A DNA stretch of 64,000 nt, from the NCBI GenBank assembly GCA_964035575.1, contig OZ037883.1:682001-746000 (forward strand). The letters are read 5' to 3'. This DNA comes from Rhynchopus sp. YZ270_cl-10. Taxonomy: Eukaryota; Euglenozoa; Diplonemea; Diplonemida; Diplonemidae. The notes under the pieces are model-generated. The model was not told the origin of the DNA. It worked only from the letters and a program-made list of their open reading frames with translations, and ran no database searches. This document shows positions 9,701 to 20,400 of this stretch, one piece after another; within the stretch, counting starts at the first letter, position 1, and each line of letters starts with the position of its first letter. A program made the translations under genes and the position numbers.

Positions 9701-10743
9701 TTGACACTCCGCGGGGGAAACAAAAAAAACCGCCTGGACCGGCGGGGAGCAACTTTAGCGTCATCAGTGTGACATCTGCCACAGGAGAGATCATCATCGT
9801 GTTCATCAGCGGTTACTTAACAGCGTTTTGTATAGTGGAGTTCATCCTCGGGTGTCTACACTAATACAACCAAGTTTTCAAAAAAACGTGAAGATAGTGA
9901 AGATTTTGCATTGGGGAAAGGAAAGGGGGGGAAAAGAAGGAGTGAAAACGATCAGAAAATGAGGGTAGGGGTGGGGGTACTTTCTTTTGTAACATCGACA
10001 AAAAATTCACCATAAAAAAAGATAAATCGGTCGGGTTGGCTATTTTTGTCCGAAAAAGGTGTTAGAAATTGCGTGGGGGAGTGGGAATATTGGGGTATTT
10101 TTTTTTCTTCCTGTGTTAGATCTTTGTTTGCTTCAGCTTCTTTGAAAGACAACCGAAAAGGAATAGAACAGTTTATTCGTCTTCATCGCGTGTTAGAGGG
10201 GTTAAAAATTTATAATAAGCGTGTGTGGTTTCGTTCAGTGTGTGTTTTTTGCCTCCCCATTTTTATTTTTATTTTGAATTTTTGTGCCCAAAAAAACCTT
10301 TTTAAACAAACCCGCTGAAAGGGCAGAGAGAGGAGAGTGCATTTAAAAAAAAGGGGACGAACTTAAACCTTTGAAATAAAAAGAACAAAAGAGAGAAATG
10401 TACCCGCAAGAAAGGCACGCCGTTGGTTAACTTTTAATCTTATATTAAAAATCCGGAAATTTCAAAGAAAAACTTACCCATTGTGTCCTGCTAGACAGAT
10501 CCCTGGGGGTTATTTTATTTTTTTTTTTGTGTTTGTGTAAGAATTGTCTCAGGGAGGGAACAATCAGCAATCTGGGATAGCATTTATGCCCACCTTTCTG
10601 GGAAAACTGCGAGGGGGGAGGGGAGTGTATGACATGACATAATTCCCAAGATGAAAGGTGGAAAGACGGTGGTCGGGGGCAAGGACTTATTTGTAACATG
10701 AACGAACCTGCACATAGGTTTCATCCCAAATAAAAGAGAACAC

Positions 10744-10790
10744 TTAAAAGATGAACGTGTCTCTCGCGCACATCTAAAAAGAGAAGTTAA
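10744..10790 (-). ncRNA. Dispersed stem-loop motif, subfamily II
   Basis: In minus sense AGATGTGCGCGAGAGACACG is followed by TTCATCTTTTAA. GTG pairs with CAC around a CGAGAGA-type loop. It lies downstream of UBR4. Confidence 0.35.
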
Positions 10791-10826
10791 AAGTGCATAA
10801 AAATGGGAAAATAAAACAGAGAAAAG

Positions 10827-10862
10827 CGTTCAAGATGAACCCAAGCTTCGCGTGGTTAGTGG
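10827..10862 (-). ncRNA. Dispersed stem-loop motif, subfamily I variant
   Basis: In minus sense AACCACGCGAAGCTTGGGTT can pair AACC with GGTT around ACGCGAA, then TTCATCTTG follows. A looser relative lies at 10872-10904 (CGCAT/ATGCG hairpin plus GTCATCT). Confidence 0.35.
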
Positions 10863-11393
10863 TCTTCTAACGGAGATGACCCTCGCATCACAATGCGTGC
10901 ATCTGTAACAAGAGTGGCAATGACTGAAACGAAAATAAACTCGGAAATAAAACGTTTTTTTAATTTTGTATCAAAACCCGGCCAAAGCGCAAATACCACC
11001 CCAGTGTCTTCAATTTTGAAAAAGCAAGACTGAAACTGCCACCAGGCAGAAAATTAAATGCAAGAAAGAAACAAAACAAAAAAAGTTTGAACATTCCCCA
11101 TTCCCCAGTCCCAGCCTATTTTCCCGCAGCACACCGAGAAACCGTATGTTTTGTTTTTCCTTTAGTCACATACGTTCTGGTTAGAGAGAAAAAAATAGAG
11201 AAAAAAAGAACCGTGCGAAACAGCAGGGCTGGGTTTCCACACCCTCTTTGCAGCGCTTTTTTTTGCTACCAAAACCCAAAATCGGCCTCCCAGACCCCAG
11301 AGTTAGGTCCAGCCTTGGAAATAATCCACTCAGGGGGATAGGGGTTTGCTTTAAAATACGTTGACATGCAAAATGCTTTCGTAGAAGCGCGTT

Positions 11394-11431
11394 TAAAAGA
11401 TGAACCTAAGCCTCTCATGCTTATTTGTTTT
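11394..11431 (-). ncRNA. Dispersed stem-loop motif, subfamily I, just after the UBR4 stop
   Basis: In minus sense AAATAAGCATGAGAGGCTTA is followed by GGTTCATCTTTTAAAC. TAAGC pairs with GCTTA around ATGAGAG. It begins within ~10 nt of the UBR4 stop codon, so it must lie in the UBR4 3' untranslated region or at its 3' processing site. Confidence 0.45.
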
Positions 11432-11435
11432 TCGC

Positions 11436-14400
11436 TCATGACAAAAACTGTTCGGCCCACTCTTCAACCCCCGAAGCCTCCTCGAGCACGTGCTGCAGAA
11501 CACCCAGCTCCTCGAGCATGTCTGAGAGGGTGTCGATCTTGGCAAACTTCTCGACGACCTTTTGCCGCACACCGCGCATGCTGTCGACAAGCTTTGGCTG
11601 CTGCGTTTCGAGCCTGCTTTTGAGTGCGGCAGGCCAGTCCTCTTCGGATAGAGCTGCATCGTCACCTTTGAAGGCAGTGTGCAGAGCATCGATTGTGCAC
11701 ATGAAGACTAACGATGGTTTGAGGAACTTCCAGACACCTTCGTGTGTTGATAGATCGAACGTTTCTGCGGGTGCTGCGGTGGAGGAGGAGGAGGAGGAGG
11801 AGGACGACGACGACGTTGCCAACGCCATGGCACCGATGCCCGCACTCAGCGTTGCACGCGAACCGATCCATTCGAGGGTGTCGTCACCACCGTCGTCATC
11901 GTAGTCGTCAAGCCTCCCGCGGTCGACCAACCCGCTGAGCAGCGCATGCGTCGAAGTGACGGCAGGCACGGTGGGCATGACATCAGCGTACACAAGCTGT
12001 AGTGGCTTGGAGGTGTCCTTGCCCTTGGTCGAGCAGCTAGACAACAGATACGCAACAAAGCTGCGCACCACATCCACCTTCTGCTCCCTCCACTGCGAAA
12101 TGCTCAACACATTCAAAGTGACGGTAACCAAATAGAAGACAAACTCAACAGAGATCACCGGTGGTGAGGCACCCTCAATGTGAAAGAGGAACGGCGTCGC
12201 ATGCCCCTGCATGAACTGTGTTACGAGAGATACTGCCCGCTGCCGCTCCAACGTCTTGCTATCCGCATCAAGGTGGTGCATCGAGGCTTGGAACAAGAAG
12301 GGGATGACGCTGAAGTTGTGCTCCGGACCGCCACCATTGCTGTCGGTGGTGTAAGAGTGTCCCCAGGTGATGCGGGACAGGAGCATGCGAAGGTCGTACA
12401 CAGACTGCTCGAAGACGCTTGCCTGGCCGCGTCCCCGCAGCACGCCAACACGGTCGGCAAACCCGGAGCAGCTGCGGGAGTACTGCTGTGCATCGGTGTC
12501 GCTGACTTTGATAGGAAGGATCGCGTTACAGCGTGTCTTCAGGTTCCGCACGGTGGCACCGTCCCATTCGCGCTTTGGTGGGCGCATGGCTGCGTCAATC
12601 TGCGGATGGTGTGGTGTGGTATGGTGTGGAATAATGTTTGGATAGAATCTTTCCCCTTAGAAGGGTCCACAATACAAAGAGAGTGCAAAAAAAAGGGTAA
12701 AAGGAGGGAGGTGTACCTGAACTGCGTCCTCATGGCAGGAGAAGTGTATCGCATTGAAGTGCGTCACACACGAGTACGTTGTGGTGCGTGTTGGGGCGTT
12801 GAGGGAGGCGAAGCTGCACTGTGCGTCTGCAGGTGCAGTGTTGGTTGTGATCTCGACCCTCCGAGCGTACATGTAGAAGCCGAGGACATCCTGTGGAGCA
12901 GGGTGGTGTAAAGACAGGGTTATCGAGGATGTGTATAATGTAAATTTAAATGAAAGAATGGAAGGGTCGTTTTGTGCGGCAGAAAAGGAGGGGGGAAATA
13001 AATGCACACCTGTGGCCGGAACGTGGCCTTCTCTCTGCAAACAAGGCAGCAGATTCCTTCCTCGTCCTCCTCCTCGTCGGGGATCATTTCCACAGCAATC
13101 GGCGCTTTTTTGTTGAGCTTCTTCAACACCTGTGAAAGAAAGGCATGATGGAGAGGAGAGCAGGGTAATTCTTTTGGATAATGAGCGAAGTGAGCATGAC
13201 TACACGGCGGGGTCCGCACACCCCGAGGGTCCGTAAAACGGCATGTTAGGAGGGTCCCTCTTTACGGAGTGTCATTACGTACCCTAGGGTACGTAATTAC
13301 GGACCCTAGGGTCCGTAATTACGTACCCTAGGGTACGTAATTACGTACCCTAGGGTCCGTAATTACGGAGCCTCCCAGGGAAAGGGACTCTCGAAAAATT
13401 TTTTTTGCCCCCGTTTAGGGCTAATTTCGACGATTTGAGGCCATTAAAAGCAAAATTTGGCACTTTTGAGCATCTGTGGGGGTCTAAAACGCAGTTTAGA
13501 GTACCACAATTTTTAGTGGGTTTTACCGAAAACAAGTCAATTTTTGGTCCGAAAAAAAATTTTTTTTGACATCACAAAATTGCCCTTGGTGGGACTATGT
13601 GTCCTCAATGCTGGGCGAAAAATGCAAATATAGCTATTTTTAACTTTCACACACAATTTTAACGGGTTTTACCTGTGTACCTGTGTACAGCTTATTTGTT
13701 GTGAAAGACATCTTCCACCATGCATTGAGGAGGGTAAGACAGTGGTCGCAGTTTGTACTTGATAGCATTACAACATTTAACTTCTCCACGGGGGTCTTGG
13801 GCCGTTCACTCGGTTATACCTTGACCAGCGGAAGAGGCCTTTTTGGTCTCTAGAATATCCGGTATTCCCGAACGGAGGCACACTTTGTGTGTTACTACGA
13901 CCTGGCAATTTCCAGCAGTAGGTTAAGTAATCTTTCTTGTAAATTGTTGGATCATTATCTCCTCAGTGCATGAATGCCCCACGTGACTGGACACTTTTGT
14001 GTTTGTCATGTGGAGCTGTGGTTGCTTTTTCACGACTTTTTTCCTTGTACACCAGTGTATCGTGTACCGGGGTACTGGGCCGAAAATACACCAGTACCCA
14101 GGTGCCTGGGTGCCCAGACACACCACTGTACCCAGAATCCAGTCTCCCACCCAGAAAACCTACTCATACACCAGAAAAGTGAAAATAGCTACTCGACCAG
14201 AAAAGTAGCTGGGAAAAGTTCAGAAAAAGCCAGAAAATTTCAACAAAATGCATTTTTAGGTTCTCGAAGACACTGGGTACTGGGTACTGGGTACTGGGTA
14301 CTGGGTACTGGGTACTGGGTACTGGGTACTGGGTACTGGGTACTGGGTACTGGGTACTGGGTACTGGGTACTGGGTACTGGGTACTGGGTACTGGGTACT

Positions 14401-17400
14401 GGGTACTGGGCACCCAGAGAAAGCACCTTAAAAGCAGCGAAGGCGCAGGTTACGGGGAAGACAAGGTATGTAATTATGTTTAACTTTCAGTTACTAGTGA
14501 AGATTGAACAAAAAAATGCCGCATATTTCAACTTGTTCGTGTTTTCAACTCGAAATAAACGCGTAATGTTCACACTATTAAATAGCTATTTTTTTACGCA
14601 CCAATCATTTTGTGTCACCTCATGACATGAAGGAGGAAATAGAAACAAAGCATTTTGAACACACTTGCGGTTCTGGGGACGAACCGCGCTGCAGAGCCAC
14701 TCCTCAGGTCGAGGTGTGTGCGTTTCACCACAACCTCTCCCATGGGTTTTATCGTGTGATGAGTGTTACGTTTCTATTTGGTTCCACAGGCGCTCGTTAC
14801 CTGCTTCACATAATTCACCTCGCTTCACTCGAACCATTTGTGCAGCAGGTCACTCTCTCGACCTGTAGCGTGGAAAAAATCTATCTTATTTCACGGCAAT
14901 AAATAGCCTTTTTTATTAACCTCACCTTTCCCGACTACTACGTTTGTATACCATAACTTAATCACACCCCACATTTACACTTATCACAGGATCGTGAAGT
15001 CTGAACTGCACCCGCGATTGCGATGAGAAGCTTCACCGCGGTCCGACATTCAACAACTCAAAATCTACCCGCATCAATCTATTCTGAGTTTGCGGACGAA
15101 GATCTGGGTGGAGGGGGGTGGGTACACTTAGTCAGTCACAGCTATAGCCATTAACCAAGGGAGCATAGCTAGTGCAAGAAATTCGACTTTGGAAACCTTC
15201 CGGAAAGTCTGTCCTCTGCTTGCGGAGGACTAGACACAAGAAAATATTGCGTTCCCCCAGAAAACCAGTGCACAATTTACACTCCTTGTGGGTGGTCTTG
15301 TTGCCTTTTTGGTCAACAGTAATTTTGGCCCAGGCATGCTCTTGAAGCATGACAATTTAGTGTGTATGGGGCAGGGTGTTGTTTTGTTCTGAATTCTCTT
15401 TGTTATAACATCTAAGTCAATCGCGGGTGGTGGTTTGTGTAGCGTGAGGCACTCTTTTTAGCAAACTTCCTGCGGCTGCTAAAGTGTTATTTCTTCGGAT
15501 TTAACAACGTACAGCGTAACATAGTGGATTAGCCTGGTCGACACAACCTTTGATAGCTATGGGATAACCAACCCCCTTCGACCCCTTGTGGGTTCACTGA
15601 ACAAGCCCTAGTGGTAGTTAAACGCGATTGACATTTACATTCCTAAAGATGAAAGAACAAGACAACACTTCTGTACCCGCGCATCAAAATTGTGGAAAAC
15701 TTTGCACCCCAAACACCCTCAACAACGCCCGCCAAAAGGCGCCCCTTGTTGCTGGGACTTGGTTCTCATTGATACACTGCACAGCAGGCATTCCTCTGAG
15801 TCCAACGCAGTTTGGCCTGTCTGCAGCGTTGCACCGAAGGTGCACGAAGACAGGGTCTGGTGGTAAATTTTGCGTCTCGCATTCCCTCAGGGAAGTTTAA
15901 AAACTCTTGAGCTCGGTTTGTTGTCAAAGACATATTCCACCATGTATTGAGGAGGGTAAGACAGTGTTCGCAGTTTGTACTTGATAGCATTACAACATTT
16001 AACTTCTCCACGGGGGTCTTGGGCCGTTCACTCGGTTATACCTTGACTACCGGAAGATATTCTTGAGGCCTTTTTGGTCTCTAGAATATCCGGTCTTCCC
16101 GAACGGAGGCACACTTTGTGTGTTACTACGACCTGGCAACTCCAGCAGTAGGTTAAGTAATCTTTCTTGTAAATTGTTGGATCATTATCTCCTCAGTGCA
16201 TGGTGGAAGACGTCTTTGACAACTAACCGAGCTCACGACTTTTTTCGGTATGTAACTTGGGATAGGCCCACATGATCATGGTCTATCATGTGGTACCTGT
16301 GTACCACTCGGTTTGCTCCCAGGGCTTTTCGACCAGCAGTCACACATCCAAACAGTGATTTCCCACCTTAGACCACGTAATTACGTACCCTAGGGTCCGT
16401 AATTACGGACCCTAGGGTACGTAATTACGGACCCTAGGGTCCGTAATTACGGACCCGGGTCCGCACTTGAGGGTCCGTAATGAGGGTCCGTAAAATTTAC
16501 GGACCCTCGGGTGTGTGGACCCCGCCGTGTAAAGGGTGGGGAACATAAAAGGAGGGGGGGGGGGGGGGGGTGTCAAAATACCTTCTGCCGTCTTGCCATG
16601 GCGGCACCGTGTTTGCTCTGTTTGGTCTGCTTCCGGACCTTTGCCACTTCACCGCCGTCCTTTTTGCTCTCCAGCATGGCATCCAGGACTGCTGTTGCAG
16701 CGGAGGTAGTACTCTGCCCACTACCTTTGCACTCCAGAACGTGCAGGTCTTTTACCTATGAAGAAAAGAAAATTGGACATCAATAAAGACAACACAATAC
16801 AAAATTTGAATATGCCTCACTCTTACAACCAAAGAGAACCACTGGTAAGACGAGCCTCACCCCCGACCACCTCGCAAGACTACAACCCCTCTGAACCGTC
16901 TCCAAGATGCCCACCCAGCAACATACCGCTTTGCCCAGCGACTCGTAGAATGCGTCAGCTCCGCTCCCTGCGGGACGGGTCAGGCTCTCCAAGAGGCGGA
17001 GCACAGGGGGCAGGGTCTTGCATTCCTTTTGTGCCTGTTGGGTGGGGTGGGTGGAGTGGATGGATGGGTGGATAGGTCAAAAGGCGCAGACTACACTGTC
17101 TCATGCTTCAAAGGGAACATAACAGCAAATGGTGAGAAAAAGATTGATAATAATAGATGAATGTCTCTCGTGCAATACACATCTTTAAAATACTATCGGT
17201 ATCGCGCTAACGCTGGGGTTTGAAGATGGGCTGTCTTTTCGTCACAAAGACAGTTGTTCGGGGTGTCGTCGCCCATAAGATAAGCGCAAACGGGTATCGA
17301 ACGCAGGAGTGTTGTTGGGAGTTGTGGAGGGCTATGTACATACATCAACAGCACACCCCGCCACCTTGGCCAGAACTTTGTCAAACAGACCCGACTTGAT

Positions 17401-20400
17401 GACTTCCTCGATGACCGTCGCACCGGTTTCGCCTTCTAAGCTGAAAGCGACAAACGAGAAGCACTGTTAGTAGTGAGTGGTTGGGGTGAGGGTTAGGAAC
17501 ATGAGTCTTAGGGAACCACGCATACCTGTGTGTAGAAGGCGTGCTCGGCAGCCTCGTCACCTTCTGCGAGGGAGGACGCGTGTGGGAAGAAGTAGCTGTG
17601 CAGACGTGTGGCAGCGTGGGTGTTGTTGCGCACCAATGCTGTGACCAGGCGCAGTACGTCGTAGAGGTGCTGCTCCGCCTGTGTGTGGTGTTGTGTTTGG
17701 AAACGTATGGACGCTGCTTCTGAGGAAGTGCAATCAGTGCTAGGGCCGGAGTGCATACCTTGTGAAGCCCCTTCCGCTCGGTGCGCTGCTGCGACAGTAC
17801 CCCCTGCAGGTGTGCTGAGTGCGTCGAGTAATGCTCCTCAAGGTGCGTGAGGCAGAACTCCAAGTGCTGGTCCTCGTGTGTCGAGGTCGTGGTTGACTCG
17901 CCCGCACCCATCTCCCCTGCAATGCAGCCTGCAGCCGAGAGGAGGAGCTGCAGTGCTGTGTTGGCAACGTCGCTTTCCTTCCCGGCACAGGTGTCTACAG
18001 CACTGAGCATCACCTGCAGGGAACGTTGTTGTGCGAGACTCACGCGGTTCACCTTGACCTGACAGCAGTGGTGCAGCACCGTCAGCACAAGCACCATCAG
18101 CTGCGACTCCAGCGTCGTGTCGTCCTCACGGTTGCGCAGCAACTCCCCCACACTCGCGACGTACGAAACAAGCGTACCAAGCCCCTTCCCAGAGGAAAGA
18201 CATTCGGTGACAGCGTACTTGACGCTAGGCTCGTCCTCCACGACCTCAGGCTCCTCAAGCTTGTCGATGCGCTCCTCCGTGGCCTCGCCGTCCAGCCCCT
18301 GAAGCCTGTACACAACAAGCATGGGCATCGCACCACTGCCGCCAAGCTTGCTGCTGGGGCACCCCTTCCACACCTGGTCGTGCACCAGCTGGATGGGCAG
18401 GCTCAGGTCAATGATCTTCGAGTCCACAAGCAGCTCCAACCCGAAGTCCGGGTCCAGCTGCAGGTCGAGCTCACGGCAGATGCGTGCGACGACCTCGCCC
18501 ATGGTCTTGCCGATGGTGTTGGAGAGCACTGGCTGTGTGCCCATGCTGCCGCGGATGAAGTCCTCCTGAGAGGGCTTCTTCTTGAAGAGCAGCTGACACA
18601 CCACCTCTGGGGGCTTGGGGTCCACGACTGCGAGCACCTTCTCGAGGATGTGCTTTCCCATTTGGCAGGGCAGACGTGGCTTTGCGAGGTATTCGATGGA
18701 GGCGGTGATGAACGAGCTTTTGTCTGCATTGGACTCCGTCACAAGCGAGTCGAGGATGCCTTTGAGCAGCGTTTCTGCGGTTGTGATCGGTTTCGTGCGC
18801 ACTGCTGCGACAGACTTGAGTGTGAGCGACGCGTCCAGCAGCATGGCGACACCGTTTCCTAGCTTGAGCAGCTTGCTGAAGGCCTGCACACCGTCCTGCT
18901 TGCTGGAGGCGCTTGCACCCTCCTCTTTTGCCGCAGGGACGAAGACTTCGAGGAGCTCGGCCAGCTTCTGCACGGACCATCCCAGCTCGGCGGGGATGCT
19001 GCCGTCGCCGTCGCGCACCTCCGACCCGCCCTCGAGGTTCGCTAGGAAGTAGATCTCCCGCAGAAGCAGCTTACACACATAAGGCAGAAAGCCCTTGCGT
19101 GCAATGTACACCCTTGCCCACAGAGGCTCCAGCAGCTTCAGGAACAGCTCGAAGAAAGGTTCAGCGCCACCGCCGACACGCCCTTCTACGTTGCCGAGGC
19201 CGCCTTCGCCACAGCCGCCACCTGCACGCCCCTCCTTCGCTGCACGTGAGAGGCTTTCTGTGAGAACACGGAGCAGACGGCGCTTCAATGGTGGTGTTGC
19301 AAGAGCGTCTACTGTGGCGCCGACCTGCTGTGCCACTGCTGCCGCTGCAGGTGACAGCAGCATGTGCACAAGCCACTCCGCACCCTGTGCAACAGCACGC
19401 AGCTCTGGGTCGCGCCCCACCACCCACGCAGCCTTCCAACGACGTCCATAGCGTGCTGCTAGCTCACTTCCTCCGTCTACCCTTTTGTGCTCCCCTGTGA
19501 GCAGGAGGGTGACGAGAGAGAGGGCGGGCTTGGCTACGTACTCCAGGACGGCAGGGTGCTTTGTGACCTGCGACGATGCGGTGAGGAAGATCTTGAGGAG
19601 GAGGGGGACACGGAGGTGCCAGAGGCCGTCCTCGCAGGCGGCACAGCGTGAGAGGAGGACTGCGGCGGAGTGGATGTGCGGTGCGTCGACGACGCTTGAG
19701 GCAGGTGCCGCGACGCAGGGGAGGAGGTGTGGCAGCATGAGGGCGATCAGCGCCTCCGTGGCATCCCTGCTGCCTTCCTGCAGCAGCACCACCAGGTCGC
19801 GCGCAGCATTGCGCACTGCCTCAGGCCCATGCAGCGACACAGCGTACAAAGAGGGCAGAATAGCCTGCTTCAAAAACTGCTCCTGTACAGTACCCCGATC
19901 ATGCTGCAGCAAACGCGTCGAGCTGTCAATAAACAGAACACAAAGCTGCGTGAGAGCTCCAAAGTGTGTCGGTATAAGATACTCGCAACTCCCCTCCTTC
20001 CTCGAGACTGTATCCGTCGGGCTCAAGCTGTCGTCATGCGCATCAAGGCTTGCGCTAGTCGTCTTCCCTCCCGCAGTGTAGGCACGGATCACCTTCCGCA
20101 AAGCGGTTTGTGCGCGCTGGCTCTTCGCAAGCTGAGAATTGATGTCTGAAGTAGAAGTGCTGCAGTACCCAGCCAGCGCGACTGCAGAAGGGTGCAGACC
20201 CTCCGGGATGCCTTCTGCTGCCTTTCTCTCGGCATCGCGCTTCTCTTTGGAAGAGGGGCGGGAGGTGTGCGGTGTGGGGGACGCGCTGCGTGCCATGTTC
20301 AGTTGCATCTGCAGTGCCAGATGCGACGCCGTGGTGCGCACATCGGCAAGCTGCAGAGTGAGCTGGTGTGCAGTGGTGTTCTGGTCGTTGAGCAGCTGCA

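Larger units (their letters stand above)
9654..11435. other. Gene-free stretch downstream of UBR4
   Basis: About 1.8 kb between the Mutator-like element and the UBR4 stop holds no supported coding gene. A short GC-richer patch at ~9665-9865 can be read as a 66-codon plus-strand frame ending in a hydrophobic segment, but nothing supports it as a gene. The rest is A/T-rich with hairpin-motif copies at about 9668, 10744, 10827, 10872 and 11394. Confidence 0.55.
13203..16529. mobile_element. 3.3-kb DNA transposon in UBR4 intron 5 (TA target, CACGG ends)
   Basis: Inverted ends start CACGGCGGGGTCC at 13203 and, inverted, at 16529; about 36 bp match on each side, through GAGGGTCCGTAAA. Both ends are flanked by TA, consistent with a 2-bp target duplication. 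Palindromic subterminal arrays (GTAATTAC and ACCCTAGGGT units) lie just inside each end. CAC-starting ends with short target duplications recall the EnSpm/CACTA group, whereas a TA target recalls Tc1/mariner, so I leave the superfamily open. No transposase frame is visible. The interior carries one full and one partial copy of the block shared with the Mutator-like element at 7525-9653. Removing the element would leave an ordinary ~120-nt intron between the exons that precede and encode the hemi-RING. Confidence 0.78.

Noticed and set aside
9664-9864. 66-codon frame next to the Mutator-like element
   Set aside because: It is short, on the opposite strand to all genes and overlaps a hairpin motif; nothing supports translation.
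11436-12587. The 383-codon frame as an independent gene
   Set aside because: Its content matches the UBR4 C-terminal region and it joins in phase, through six short exons, to the giant frame; it is the last UBR4 exon.
13262-13372. CRISPR-like regular repeats
   Set aside because: Units are contiguous palindromes without unique spacers, inside a eukaryotic transposon.
17381-17758. C-terminal extension of the giant UBR4 frame
   Set aside because: After residue 4172 the frame runs into a GTATGC intron; the Thr/Pro-rich tail is intron sequence, and the proper reading continues in another frame after the splice.
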